Counted from the stretch's first letter, positions 51,329 through 60,978 are shown. The stretch is DNA of 64,000 bases from a bacterium (GCA_024223715.1 JAAEOA010000311.1:1-64000), one strand, 5' to 3'. Numbers and translations: made by a program. Notes: generated from the letters alone by a model not told the origin.

Positions 51329-53854
51329 TTACGTCGGTGAGTTCACTCCATTATCAATTAAGGTGATAATCTGGCCTTTGAACCCCAGGGCCAGGGCAGA
51401 GTCAACTACGGCCTCAGTGTGAGCTACAGCAGTTACCAGCAATACGGAATCATCGGGTGCGTCTTTTAAGATTTGGGCAGGGCCGATGCTCATGCCGGCA
51501 ATAGTATGAGTCGCCTGTTTTAAGGTATTCAAATCGATAAGACCTTTGAGGTTGCATTGGGATAATTTGGTGGATTCGTGCAGGTATTCAAACTCGCGCC
51601 CAATGCCCCAGGCATAAACGGGTTTTTGGTTTACCGAAAATTCTTCCAGGGTTGTTTGCCGCCGGGATAATAACTGAGCCTGTTGCGCCAGATAATGTGC
51701 CATGGTTTGTTTCAATTCCTGAGAATTTGAACCGGAAGTGTTTTGTGTGGAGGGTTGCCCTGTTAGGCGAAAGATTCCGTACAAAGTGGGCATGACCATT
51801 TTATCACTCATGACATCGTGGTTCGTCTGATGTGAACTGAGAAGTTCAAAGCCTTCATTTTGGGCCAATTGTTTCAAATGCGGGGTGTCGAAATGTTGAA
51901 TGTGTTCGCGCAACAGTACCCAGTAGTAGTCGAAGTATGGTTCGTCGGAATATCGGGCGGCGTCGGGCACACCAATGCAAAGAATGCCATTTTTACGCAT
52001 GACCCGGGCTGCTTCTCGAAAAGCCAGGCCAGGGTTAATGAGATGCTCCATTACTTGTTCGAGTACCAGAAAGTCGAATTGATCTTCTTCAAAAGGAAGC
52101 GATTCGGCCTGTCCATGTTCGACAGTGCAACCAGTGTTTTTGCGCGCCTGTTCAACGTAGTTATTAGCCATGTCAACGCCGGCTAAATCGTGAAATCCTT
52201 TGGTTTTCAGGAATTGGAGGAAACCACCAACGGCGCAGCCAACATCCAAAACCCGATGATCAGGTTTCAGGTATTCTTCAACAAATCCATACATTTGCAA
52301 ATAGCGGGCGCTCGTCAGACTGTCTGCACTGCCGGGCCGGTCGCCTTTGCTGCCCGAGGCTTTTAAATTAATGGGTGCATATTCTTCATTATAATATTGG
52401 TACAATCCGTTCAATTCATCTTCGGTAATGTTGTTGTAAACGTGTCCACATTGCTGACAACAAGCCAGCCGGACGGTGGAGTAGAGAGTGGACCCATCGA
52501 GATTTCCGGTTTCCATTTCCAACAGATTATCATCGTTGGGGCTTTGGCAAACGCTGCAGGGGAAAAACTTCATGTCCATCCTTTGAATTCGTTGAGCCCA
52601 TTTTTTAAGGTCGTCGTTGTGAGGGAAGGTTTGGGAAAAATGCTGCACCGATCCTTTGGTCTTTTCAAAAAACGTTGGTCGTTTGTCCGATTTGGAGCTG
52701 GGAAGGGGCTTGTTATTGAGGAAAATATCAGGGTCGCTTTGACCAGCCAGAAACCACTCAGTGCTGGAGGTCCCCAGGGCGCCGGTAAAATCAATAATCG
52801 ACTTATCCCGGTTCATTAGTGAGGAGAATGCCTGGTCAAATTTTGCAGATATACCTGGTGAGGAGAAATTTCGTCGGACCCAGTCGGAGGCTGCTTGGCC
52901 CAACTTCACTCTTTGACCAGGATTGGCATTAAGATATTCCATGGCTTGGGCGAATTGCCGTGAATTGCTGACCACCAGGCCAGTGACCTGGTCCTGGACA
53001 ATAATTTTCTCAACGGGGTGGTCAAGAACAACTGGTACAACGGCAGAGGCCATGGCCTCAAGCAGAGCGTTTTCTGTGGTGCCGTAATGATGCGGGTTGA
53101 GCAGGTACGGCATGACATTCATGCGAGCCAGGGCTCCCACCGGGTCAGCTGTGTAACCCAGAAAATTGAGCAGTTGGGGACGTCCGCATTCCTTGGCCTG
53201 CTCCTGAAGGAGTTCCAGATGAAGCCGGTCGGCATAAATATCGATTGAAAATATTGTATCTTCAATTGCCGCCAGGTAAGCGACAAAATCAGGATTCAGT
53301 TTGGAGAAATTCAAACTGCCAAGATACCCTGCTTTCAAAGGTTCATTGGCAGACCGGTTGACAGGTTCAATTTGGGGGAACCCGGCGCAACTGTTAATGA
53401 CAGTGGCCTTTTCAGTTTTGTTCAGAACTGACTGGAGATTGGGGCACGAAAGAGTGCTGGCCGAAGTGAAAGCAATGATATGAGAGGCATGAACAATTCC
53501 CGGAGGAATCAAAGGGGTGCTGAGGCCATTGACATGGACCCAGGTAAGTAAACGCATGGAAGGGAGCGGACGGTTGCAAAGGCGTTGATAAAGTGCCGGG
53601 TGCTGCCACCATTCAATCTGAACGATATCCGCTTCATTAATTTTCTGATCCAGGAAAGAGTCGTCAGGGGCAATGTGCACTTCACAGCCCAAGGCGATCA
53701 ATTCATCAGCGGCCACAACTTTTTCAGGAACTTCCAGGCAACAAATTTCATGTTTCCAGGCGGAATGATGTTGCTTCTGTGCGGCGACCATGCCAGCGAG
53801 GGCTCGGCCCACACCCCCGCCAAGATGGGGCGTTATGTGCAGAACCCGGTTCAT
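51329..53854 (-). CDS. Fusion: GT4-like glycosyltransferase plus SAM C-methyltransferase
   Basis: In this 841-residue protein, residues 1-375 are GT-B-like (VLHITPHLGGGVGRALAGM, AGYLGSLNFSKLNPDFV, TTENALLEAMASAVVPVVLDHP). Residues about 465-510 have Cys pairs (CSVC, CCQQCGHV) like the zinc site of TDP-sugar C-methyltransferases. Residues about 565-680 are a class I methyltransferase (VLDVGCAVGGFLQFL, FLVLEQVMEHLINPG). Residues about 770-841 are a Rossmann-like cap (VYAWGIGREFEYLHES). The second half as a whole resembles C-methyltransferases of branched deoxysugars. The start ATG overlaps the preceding stop as ATGA. Confidence 0.85.
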   Translation of the reverse strand: MNRVLHITPHLGGGVGRALAGMVAAQKQHHSAWKHEICCLEVPEKVVAADELIALGCEVHIAPDDSFLDQKINEADIVQIEWWQHPALYQRLCNRPLPSMRLLTWVHVNGLSTPLIPPGIVHASHIIAFTSASTLSCPNLQSVLNKTEKATVINSCAGFPQIEPVNRSANEPLKAGYLGSLNFSKLNPDFVAYLAAIEDTIFSIDIYADRLHLELLQEQAKECGRPQLLNFLGYTADPVGALARMNVMPYLLNPHHYGTTENALLEAMASAVVPVVLDHPVEKIIVQDQVTGLVVSNSRQFAQAMEYLNANPGQRVKLGQAASDWVRRNFSSPGISAKFDQAFSSLMNRDKSIIDFTGALGTSSTEWFLAGQSDPDIFLNNKPLPSSKSDKRPTFFEKTKGSVQHFSQTFPHNDDLKKWAQRIQRMDMKFFPCSVCQSPNDDNLLEMETGNLDGSTLYSTVRLACCQQCGHVYNNITEDELNGLYQYYNEEYAPINLKASGSKGDRPGSADSLTSARYLQMYGFVEEYLKPDHRVLDVGCAVGGFLQFLKTKGFHDLAGVDMANNYVEQARKNTGCTVEHGQAESLPFEEDQFDFLVLEQVMEHLINPGLAFREAARVMRKNGILCIGVPDAARYSDEPYFDYYWVLLREHIQHFDTPHLKQLAQNEGFELLSSHQTNHDVMSDKMVMPTLYGIFRLTGQPSTQNTSGSNSQELKQTMAHYLAQQAQLLSRRQTTLEEFSVNQKPVYAWGIGREFEYLHESTKLSQCNLKGLIDLNTLKQATHTIAGMSIGPAQILKDAPDDSVLLVTAVAHTEAVVDSALALGFKGQIITLIDNGVNSPT

Positions 53855-55755
53855 GAATTGTTTTTTCTGGCATCGAGAAGGTTTGACAGAACCCGGGAGG
53901 CAAATGGGTCGATGTTGTCGGGGGAGCAATGAGACAGTTGGCCGCATTCAGCGCAGAATTCATCCTCCTTGCGGCGGCCTTCAAGATGGGCCACCCGGTG
54001 ATTGTGCAGTTTGTCGCCATTCCAAATGGAAAGCAGGCTCTCGTTTCTGATATCACCAAGAACAAGTTTGCGGGCCCAGTCCAGGAAGCACAGGCTGGTA
54101 ATTCCATCGGCGTTTATGGCCAGAGAATAGAAAATATAAGGACAGGTATTTACTTCGCCGATGGGTTGATCGTAAATGCCCTGATTGATGGAAATGTTGC
54201 AGCGCTCTTCAACATCGAATTCGGGCCAGCAGGGAGCCATGTTTTCAATGAAGATGCGGTCGGCGTAATTGCCAAAAGTATCGTAGAAGAATTTCTTGTC
54301 GTCTTCTTTCAGGTGATCACCAGCAATTTTTATACAGATCTCACAGTTGCCTTTGGCTTCATATAAGAGCTGGATGTTTTTAACATAGCGCTCGAAGTTT
54401 ACCGAACGGCCGGTGAATTCCTGGAATTGTTCATCGGAAAGACCATCGACAGAAATGTTGATTCGGTCCAGACCAGCCTGCAACGCGGGTCCAATAACCT
54501 CGGGCGTAAGAAGAAAACCGTTGGTGGTTGTATCTACGGTTTCGGCCACGCCGCTATCTTTAGCCAGTTGAACCATTTGGGCGAAGTTTTTATTCAGCAA
54601 AGGTTCGCCGTCTTTGTACAGGCGCAATACTTTTAAGGGGTCGGGAAAGGCTTTCAGGTCTTCAATGATTTTTAAATACAAATCCCAGGGTAGTTGTCCC
54701 TGCCAGCGACCGGTTTTTTTAATGAGATCCGGATCACCCGTGGGGCAGAACTGACATTTAAAATTACAGCTGCTTGAAGGGTCAACAAAGAGAACCATGG
54801 GAGTGGCCAGAGGGATAACTTTTTCCAGCCGGGTGCGCCCTTCCTGATTGATGCGCGGCTTTATTTCAGCTTTCATTTTGGGCTGGTTCTGGTTTTGAGG
54901 TTGGTTGTCCAGGGCATTCTCCAATTGAGTAAGAACTTCGCGGTTTCCCCAGAAAGCCTTAGGCTCGTATTCCGGGCATGGATAATGGCCGGTGAGGAGT
55001 TTCATTTCTGAAGATCGTTTTTCCAAATGATTTTCAACCAGACTGAGAATAGAGACCGGCTGGCCCGAGCAAATATTCACAATGCCGGAAAAACCGGGGC
55101 TTTCGGCAATTGTGCAAAGGTTCACCACAGTCTTAAACACCGGTTGGAAATCGCGAATTTGATCGCCTGGGGACATTTTGAAATCGGCATCGCCGTTGGC
55201 AATGGCCTGGTCCAAAAGTGAAAAAAGGCTTCCGGAATGTTGTCCTGGGCCAAACATGTAAAAAAGCCGGGCCCATTGAAGGTTGGCGTTGTATTGGGCC
55301 GCTGATTTTTCAAGCGCCAGTCGAAGTTTATTTTTGGCTTTGGCATACTTGGTAACGGGATTAACTCCGGAGGTCTCTTCCTGAGAACCTTCGGCCAATC
55401 CGTATTCAAAACAGGTTCCGGTGACCAGAAGTCTGTTCATGCCAGAGCCGAGCAATTGAGTAAGAAAATCAATTTCTGCCGGAAGGGTTTCATCGAGGTG
55501 GTAGTTTGCCTGGAAGTTTGGCAGGCCGGGCCAGGCCAAATGAATGGTAAGGTCTACGGAGGGGATTTTCTGAACCAGATTTGGGATGTCTTGGTGCAGG
55601 TCCCCCTGAATCCAATTGACTGCTGCAGCCAGGGGCAGGTTTCTGGCTTTGGCCTCATCCCGGACAATAGCCGTGACTTGGTGACCCCGACCCAGAAGCA
55701 TGGGTAAAAGATGTCGCCCCACAAAACCGGTGGCGCCAGTCAGGAGAATGTGCAT
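53851..55755 (-). CDS. Fusion: nucleotide-sugar epimerase/reductase plus radical SAM/SPASM
   Basis: In this 634-residue protein, residues 1-285 form an extended SDR of the epimerase/dehydratase family, with GATGFVG (7-13), LLVTGTCFEYG and the catalytic YAKAK. Residues about 315-634 form a radical SAM enzyme with Cys330/334/337 (SCNFKCQFC) and LRLYKDGEPLLNK. Cysteines of a SPASM-type domain follow (NTCPYIFYSLAINADGITSLC, and CAECG near the end). A Gln/Asn-rich linker (NQPQNQNQPK) joins them. The SDR part may be the 4-ketoreductase of a CDP-deoxysugar route. AAGGAG precedes the ATG and the stop overlaps the next start. Confidence 0.9.
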   Translation of the reverse strand: MHILLTGATGFVGRHLLPMLLGRGHQVTAIVRDEAKARNLPLAAAVNWIQGDLHQDIPNLVQKIPSVDLTIHLAWPGLPNFQANYHLDETLPAEIDFLTQLLGSGMNRLLVTGTCFEYGLAEGSQEETSGVNPVTKYAKAKNKLRLALEKSAAQYNANLQWARLFYMFGPGQHSGSLFSLLDQAIANGDADFKMSPGDQIRDFQPVFKTVVNLCTIAESPGFSGIVNICSGQPVSILSLVENHLEKRSSEMKLLTGHYPCPEYEPKAFWGNREVLTQLENALDNQPQNQNQPKMKAEIKPRINQEGRTRLEKVIPLATPMVLFVDPSSSCNFKCQFCPTGDPDLIKKTGRWQGQLPWDLYLKIIEDLKAFPDPLKVLRLYKDGEPLLNKNFAQMVQLAKDSGVAETVDTTTNGFLLTPEVIGPALQAGLDRINISVDGLSDEQFQEFTGRSVNFERYVKNIQLLYEAKGNCEICIKIAGDHLKEDDKKFFYDTFGNYADRIFIENMAPCWPEFDVEERCNISINQGIYDQPIGEVNTCPYIFYSLAINADGITSLCFLDWARKLVLGDIRNESLLSIWNGDKLHNHRVAHLEGRRKEDEFCAECGQLSHCSPDNIDPFASRVLSNLLDARKNNS

Positions 55756-55770
55756 GAAGGCTCCTTTCGA

Positions 55771-56325
55771 TTAGGGCTCGGGGGTAAAAACAAAAGGGGA
55801 CAAATAGTCTTCAAGGGTTGGCCATTGCAGATCACGTTCGGAAATAATGGGTTCCCGGTCTGGCCAGGGAATGCCGCAGGAGTCCCAGAGAATTCCTTTG
55901 TCGTTGTCCGGAGCATGCACCGAAGCAACCTTGTACATCATAAGAGTGTGTTCCTCGAGAGCCATAAACCCGTGGGCCATACCCCGGGGAATATACAGCA
56001 TGTTGGCTTTCCGTGAATCGAGAGTCAGGGTCAGGTATTGACCATAAGTTGGTGAGCCTGTTCTCAGATCTACCACAACATCGAAAGCTCGACCGGCAGC
56101 ACAATGCACAATTTTTTCATGATCAAAGGGAGGTGTCTGAAAATGCAGTCCCCGCAGAACATCTTTATTGGAGAAAGAGTAATATTCCTCCTGCCAGTTG
56201 GTGGTTAAGCCATGTTCGGTAAAAAAATCCTGATTGAAGGTTTTGACAAAAGACCCTCGGTTATCTTTAAAAGCAGGCACCAGAATTTCCAGACAGCCAG
56301 GCAATGAGGTTGGGCGAATTTCCAC
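55771..56325 (-). CDS. rfbC: RmlC-like nucleotide-4-keto-sugar 3,5- or 3-epimerase
   Basis: This 184-residue cupin enzyme follows the dTDP-4-dehydrorhamnose 3,5-epimerase pattern: DNRGSFVKTFNQDFF, LRGLHFQ with the catalytic His, VVVDLRTGSPTYGQYL, and YIPRGMAHGFMAL with a Tyr-containing loop further on. Here it is surrounded by CDP-sugar genes, so the substrate may be a CDP-4-keto sugar rather than the dTDP form. The start is GTG, 2 bp after the stop of rfbH. Confidence 0.88.
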   Translation of the reverse strand: MEIRPTSLPGCLEILVPAFKDNRGSFVKTFNQDFFTEHGLTTNWQEEYYSFSNKDVLRGLHFQTPPFDHEKIVHCAAGRAFDVVVDLRTGSPTYGQYLTLTLDSRKANMLYIPRGMAHGFMALEEHTLMMYKVASVHAPDNDKGILWDSCGIPWPDREPIISERDLQWPTLEDYLSPFVFTPEP

Positions 56326-56327
56326 TG

Positions 56328-57692
56328 TTATACTCCCGCGGCCTGGCGCAAAATACTGATGGTGTGACTCAATCGGGCATTGTCCAGACCAGGATAAACT
56401 CCCAGCCAGAAAGAATCACGCATGACACGGTTGGTCTGGGACAGGTCACCTACGACCCGGTAACCGGAACCGGAATTTCGCATTTCATCAAAGCAGGGAT
56501 GGCTCAACAGGTTTCCCGCAAAAAGCATCCTCGTTTGAATGCCATTTTTTTCCAGATGGTCGACCAGCTGGTCCCGGTTAAGCCCGGAGCCTTCGCGCAC
56601 GGTCATAAGAAAGCCAAACCACGAGGGTTTGGAGTTGGGGGCCGCCTCGGGAAGTATGATTCGGTCGGCCAGATCCTCGAGGTTGTCGTGCAGGGTTTGC
56701 CAGTTGTTGCGACGGGCTTCCACAAAACCAGGCAACTTCAACAATTGGGCACACCCAATGGCGGCTTGCATTTCAGTAGTCTTCAGGTTGTACCCGAAGT
56801 GGGAGTAAACAAATTTGTGGTCGTAACCCCTGGGAAGCAGGCCAAATTCACCCTCGAAACGTTTGCCGCAGGTGTTGTCTCGACCCGAGGCACACCAGCA
56901 ATCGCGTCCCCAGTCACGGAATGAAGTGACCAGTTTTTTCAGACGTGTTTCCTGAGTCACAATGGCTCCTCCTTCGCCCATGGTCATGTGGTGGGGAGGA
57001 TAAAAACTGGAGGTGCCCAAGTGACCAATGGTTCCAGTATTCTGCCACTGACCATCTATCATAACTTCTGAACCGAGAGCGTCGCAGTTGTCTTCGATTA
57101 ACCATAGATCGTTTTGCTCACAAAACCCTTTGATGGCAACAATGTCGAAAGGATTGCCCAGAGTGTGGGCCACCATGACTGCTTTTGTCCGGGGACTGAG
57201 GGCCTCTTCCAGCTGCCCGACATCCAGATTGTACTGAGGAATGGTGATATCCAGGAATACAGGTATGGCACCATATTGAATGATGGGAGTAACAGTTGTG
57301 GGAAAACCGGCGGCAATGGTGATGACTTCATCGCCCACCATAATGCGGCGGTCCCCAAGAGTTGGGGACGTAAGAGCCATAAATGCCAATAGGTTGGCCG
57401 ATGATCCACTGTTTGTTAAACTGGCGTGTTTTACTTGCAGATATTGGGCAAATTGTTTTTCAAATTGATGCGCATAGCGACCGGCGGTGAGCCAGAAATC
57501 GAGAGATGAATCGACCAGATTCAACATTTCCTGCTCGTCAAAAACCCGACCTCCGTAGGAAATTCGGTCGCCGGCTTTGAATGAATCCGGAGAGCCATGG
57601 ACCCACTGAAAATATTCAGCGGTGGCTTCAAGAACTTTGGTGCGCAGTTCTTTCTCTTTGGATTTGTTGTTGTCGGGATTTTTCAATTCCAT
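56328..57692 (-). CDS. rfbH: CDP-4-keto-6-deoxyglucose-3-dehydrase (E1, RfbH/DdhC)
   Basis: This 454-residue PLP- and [2Fe-2S]-dependent dehydrase removes the C3 hydroxyl of CDP-6-deoxy-4-hexulose. It has a DegT/AHBA fold with GSSANLLAF, IEDNCDALGS and SSFYPPHHMTMGEGG, where His replaces the usual PLP-lysine, the hallmark of E1. The cluster-binding cysteines CWCASGRDNTCGKRF are present. The N-terminal RISYGGRVFDEQEM is typical. The ATG touches AGGAG directly; a TTG two codons later has better spacing (6 bases) and may be the real start. It lies 9 bp after rfbF. Its reductase partner E3 is not in the window. Confidence 0.95.
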   Translation of the reverse strand: MELKNPDNNKSKEKELRTKVLEATAEYFQWVHGSPDSFKAGDRISYGGRVFDEQEMLNLVDSSLDFWLTAGRYAHQFEKQFAQYLQVKHASLTNSGSSANLLAFMALTSPTLGDRRIMVGDEVITIAAGFPTTVTPIIQYGAIPVFLDITIPQYNLDVGQLEEALSPRTKAVMVAHTLGNPFDIVAIKGFCEQNDLWLIEDNCDALGSEVMIDGQWQNTGTIGHLGTSSFYPPHHMTMGEGGAIVTQETRLKKLVTSFRDWGRDCWCASGRDNTCGKRFEGEFGLLPRGYDHKFVYSHFGYNLKTTEMQAAIGCAQLLKLPGFVEARRNNWQTLHDNLEDLADRIILPEAAPNSKPSWFGFLMTVREGSGLNRDQLVDHLEKNGIQTRMLFAGNLLSHPCFDEMRNSGSGYRVVGDLSQTNRVMRDSFWLGVYPGLDNARLSHTISILRQAAGV

Positions 57693-57701
57693 CTCCTGAT
57701 G

Positions 57702-58493
57702 TTAATCCCAGGTTTTCCATTGGGGGTTGCCTGCTGTCCACATCTGTTCCAGTTCTTCCTTGTCCCGCAAAGCATCCATGCATTTCCAGAAACCGCTGTG
57801 TTTGTACGCGGCCAGTTGCCCTTTTTGAGAAAGCTGGGCCATGGGCTCGTGTTCCCACATAACCAGATCGTTGTCTTCAGGTATGAAATCAAAAACTTCT
57901 GGTTGCAGAACAAAAAAACCACCGTTGATCCAGCCGCCTCCGTTGGTGGGTTTTTCCTGAAAGTCGCAAACTAAATTGTCGTCAGTCAGGCCCAGCAAAC
58001 CAAAACGTCCGGCAGGCCGAACAGCGGTGACGGTGGCGGCTTTTCCACTCTGTTTGTGAAAGGAAACCAGTTTTTTCAGGTCAACATCTGCCAGCCCGTC
58101 ACCATAGGTCATCAGGAAAGGTTCATCTTTAACATATCGCTGAATTCGCTTGAGGCGACCAGCGGTAAGGGTTTTTTGACCCGTATCGACCAGGGTGACT
58201 TTGAATTTCTCGGTATTGCTGCGGTGGATCTGGTGAGTATTGGTCGCCAGATCCACCGTAATGTCTGAATTGTAATGAAAATAATTAAGGAAGTAGTCTT
58301 TAATCATGGCCCCTTTATAACCCAGGCAAATGATAAAATCATCGAACCCCTGATTTTCAAAACCCTTCATTATGTGCCACAGAATGGGGCGCCCACCAAT
58401 TTCAATCATTGGCTTGGGTTTCAAAAAAGATTCTTCCGAGATGCGTGTGCCCAAGCCGCCGGCAAGGATTACGACCTTCATGCTGCAGTCCAT
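57702..58493 (-). CDS. rfbF: Glucose-1-phosphate cytidylyltransferase
   Basis: This 263-residue enzyme makes CDP-glucose from glucose-1-phosphate and CTP, the entry step to CDP-3,6-dideoxyhexoses. The signature VVILAGGLGTRISEE, KPKPMIEIGGRPILWHIM, FLMTYGDGLADVDL and the C-terminal YKHSGFWKCMDALRDKEELEQ match RfbF/DdhA. AGGA precedes the first ATG; a second ATG four codons later is possible. The following gene rfbH performs a later step. The intermediate CDP-glucose 4,6-dehydratase is not in the window, except that it may lie upstream beyond the edge. Confidence 0.95.
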   Translation of the reverse strand: MDCSMKVVILAGGLGTRISEESFLKPKPMIEIGGRPILWHIMKGFENQGFDDFIICLGYKGAMIKDYFLNYFHYNSDITVDLATNTHQIHRSNTEKFKVTLVDTGQKTLTAGRLKRIQRYVKDEPFLMTYGDGLADVDLKKLVSFHKQSGKAATVTAVRPAGRFGLLGLTDDNLVCDFQEKPTNGGGWINGGFFVLQPEVFDFIPEDNDLVMWEHEPMAQLSQKGQLAAYKHSGFWKCMDALRDKEELEQMWTAGNPQWKTWD

Positions 58494-58521
58494 TCGGTTA
58501 ATCCTGGGGTTCTCCCCAAAT

Positions 58522-59730
58522 TTACATGATCAGATGTTCATCATCCGGACCATCAACTCTGTTTACTTCCCTTTCGAAGGCCATATTTGGAGCTTCCTGG
58601 GGACCTGGGTGATTCATTACCGTATCCGCTGGAATCCATTGGCCATCGGAATTTTTTTGCCAGAAATCAGGGTCTCTTTTAGAGTCCATAATTCCATAAA
58701 AATCTTCCAGGGTCATTTCGATTCTTTCGAGGTAAATTTTAAGATCCGCTGGTGTTCGGGAATCATATTCTTTGACGATATCAATTCCCTGCTGGCGGGT
58801 CATCAGTCCTTTGCGAATGTCGATTCCCACATCGTCAGTGGCACGACCGTGGCCAACCTTCAGGTATCGCAGATAATCGTGCACTCCGCTGCAATGATGG
58901 CATTCAGCATTGGCGTAACAATCGTAAGTGCGATCATGGTCTTTGGTTTTGAACCCGTATTCCTTAATCAGGAATTCAGTAATTTCTTTGCTGTCCCACT
59001 GAATGAAGTCAGTGATGCAAATTCCCCGGACACCAATTTCGTCAAGCTCTTCCTGAGGCGGGCGCTGGAATTGAACCAGGTCTTTGGCGTAAATCCCCCG
59101 TTCTTCATTGACCATTTCCGGAGCTTCGGCACGAATACCAAAAATTCGATCCTGAGGGTCAACCTTATTATACAAACCACCTTCAGCCGAAAGGATGCCA
59201 TAATATTTTTCCTGAGAGACCAGAAGAGGAATGCGTTGCTGGTGGGCCACCCGCAATGGAAAGGTGAAAATTCCACAATGACAGTGCCAGCAGGAATCGC
59301 CAAATTTTTCCATGCTGAGTCGGGCCAGCTTGGGAATCAGCTGTGGGTTGGGGGTGAATCGGATGATGTCGACCCCCATTTTTTCAACCATGTTTCGCAG
59401 GTTAAACAGTCCCACTTCGCTGTTGAAAGTATGATTGAACGTTACCAGAAGAGGGTTGAAGCCCATTTCTTTTTTCATCAGATGAACCTGATAAAGACTG
59501 TCTTTTCCACCGCTGACGGGAATAATCATATCGTAGTTGCTGCCGTCTTTACTGCGGTATCTTTCCAAAATATCCACAAAGGCCTGTCGCCGGGATGCTC
59601 TTTCTGATTCGCTGGGGAAGTTGTTCACATATTCTTCATAACCCCGGCATCGGTTGCAAACACCTTCTTCGTCGAAAGTAATTCCACCGTAAATATTTTC
59701 AGGATTAACACACCTTGTGCAATATTGCAT
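58522..59730 (-). CDS. N-acetyl sugar amidotransferase (PseA/WbpG/LegA-like)
   Basis: This 402-residue PP-loop ATPase begins YCTRCVNPENIYGG with a CNRC pair and has PVSGGKDSLYQVHLMKKE, the ATP-pyrophosphatase motif. Additional CWHCHCG and CHHCSGVHDYLRYLKVGHG regions are family-typical. Members convert an acetamido or carboxyl group of a sugar to an amidino or amide form, as in pseudaminic, legionaminic and O-antigen uronic acid pathways. AAAGGA precedes the ATG. No HisH/HisF-like glutaminase subunits are nearby, so the ammonia donor is unclear. Confidence 0.92.
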   Translation of the reverse strand: MQYCTRCVNPENIYGGITFDEEGVCNRCRGYEEYVNNFPSESERASRRQAFVDILERYRSKDGSNYDMIIPVSGGKDSLYQVHLMKKEMGFNPLLVTFNHTFNSEVGLFNLRNMVEKMGVDIIRFTPNPQLIPKLARLSMEKFGDSCWHCHCGIFTFPLRVAHQQRIPLLVSQEKYYGILSAEGGLYNKVDPQDRIFGIRAEAPEMVNEERGIYAKDLVQFQRPPQEELDEIGVRGICITDFIQWDSKEITEFLIKEYGFKTKDHDRTYDCYANAECHHCSGVHDYLRYLKVGHGRATDDVGIDIRKGLMTRQQGIDIVKEYDSRTPADLKIYLERIEMTLEDFYGIMDSKRDPDFWQKNSDGQWIPADTVMNHPGPQEAPNMAFEREVNRVDGPDDEHLIM

Positions 59731-59757
59731 TTTCGAATCCTTTCGAAGATTCCTGGT

Positions 59758-60978
59758 TTATTCCATTTCAAAGACAATTGATTTGATGGCTTTTTCCACT
59801 CGGGCTTCCGCTTCCTGACGACCCGAACCCATAGCAATAATAAAGCCAGCCCGATCCGGATGAGCTTTCACCTGGGGAATAACATCACCCTCATTGCAGT
59901 ACAAAACCGCTTTGCAAATTCCAGGCTGATCGGACAAATCCGCTAATCCTGAGACACACTTGATGGTTCCTTCAGGAGGGAAAAAATACCTGATAGCAAC
60001 ACCGGAATCCCGGATTGGTTTGACCATATCAGGAGTAACGTCCGAACCCAGGGCGTGCAATATAGCCAATGCCACAAGGTCAATTCCTGTCGCAAGTGGT
60101 ATTTGGTCCGTGGCGAAATAGCCTCCACTGAGGCGGGCGGCAATTTCAATAACACAGGGCCCATCAGGCCCCACTACGATGTCTCCTTTTACAATACCAT
60201 CGGAAATACCCATGGCCAGGGCCGCACTCTCAACCAGATTGTTGATTTCCCAACGCTGGTTGGCTGTCAGCCGCGCCGGTTGAGTACCGCCGTCTTCAAT
60301 AATATAAGGCTTGAATTGTTGCAATCGCCCGTAATTTCGATCTGCATAGGCGGCAGTGTGGCATTTGCGCTTGATCATCATGGACTCAGTGCTGATTTGA
60401 GGGCCGACAATAAAATTTTCGACCATGAGACGACCTACAGAAGAAAAGCTCATGGATTCGTCCCAGGCTTCCTGCAAATCCATGGATTCGTCGAGCAGCA
60501 AAACTCCCCGTGCTCCGCGTCCGTCAACCGGTTTTAGAATCAGGGGCCAATTCCAGTCTCTGGCTGCTATTAAAATATCCTGAGGCTCGGTAACAGGTCT
60601 GAAGAGTGCCGTGGCCACATTGTTATCTGCAAAAACCCTTTTCATCAGCATTTTGTCTGCTGCAATTTCTGCCGCCTTAATGCCGATGCTGGGCAAACCA
60701 AAATACTCCGCCACTGTAGCCACTGTAACCGGTACATCGTTGGCAATTGTCATAACCCCGGCCAAGGGGTATCCAGGATTTTCCTGGCAGTATTTTATAA
60801 CGGCATTCAGGGTGTCCTGAGGGTCCCGTGTGCTGGCAATAATGCGGTCATCGGCAAGGTTGAAGGCAGGGGCCTCGGGGTCCCAATCGGTTCCCACAAC
60901 ATGATACCCCATACTGGAGGCAAGTTCATAAGCCCGAACCTGTTCTATTCCCGCTCCTATTATCAGAAATGAATTCAT
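59758..60978 (-). CDS. ATP-grasp ligase-like protein
   Basis: This 406-residue cytosolic protein has an N-terminal Rossmann segment (FLIIGAGIEQVRAYELASSMGYHVVGTD) and the ATP-grasp core. DKMLMKRVFADNNV, PLILKPVDGRGARGVLL, VENFIVGPQISTESMM and the metal-binding GPCVIEIAARLSGGYF are present. It resembles carbamoyl-phosphate-synthase/PurK-type ATP-grasp proteins that join a carboxylate to an amine or thiol. In a glycan cluster it could attach an amino acid or acyl group to a sugar. It is coupled to the TPP enzyme gene by an ATGA overlap; a longer frame would start inside that gene. Confidence 0.88.
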   Translation of the reverse strand: MNSFLIIGAGIEQVRAYELASSMGYHVVGTDWDPEAPAFNLADDRIIASTRDPQDTLNAVIKYCQENPGYPLAGVMTIANDVPVTVATVAEYFGLPSIGIKAAEIAADKMLMKRVFADNNVATALFRPVTEPQDILIAARDWNWPLILKPVDGRGARGVLLLDESMDLQEAWDESMSFSSVGRLMVENFIVGPQISTESMMIKRKCHTAAYADRNYGRLQQFKPYIIEDGGTQPARLTANQRWEINNLVESAALAMGISDGIVKGDIVVGPDGPCVIEIAARLSGGYFATDQIPLATGIDLVALAILHALGSDVTPDMVKPIRDSGVAIRYFFPPEGTIKCVSGLADLSDQPGICKAVLYCNEGDVIPQVKAHPDRAGFIIAMGSGRQEAEARVEKAIKSIVFEME

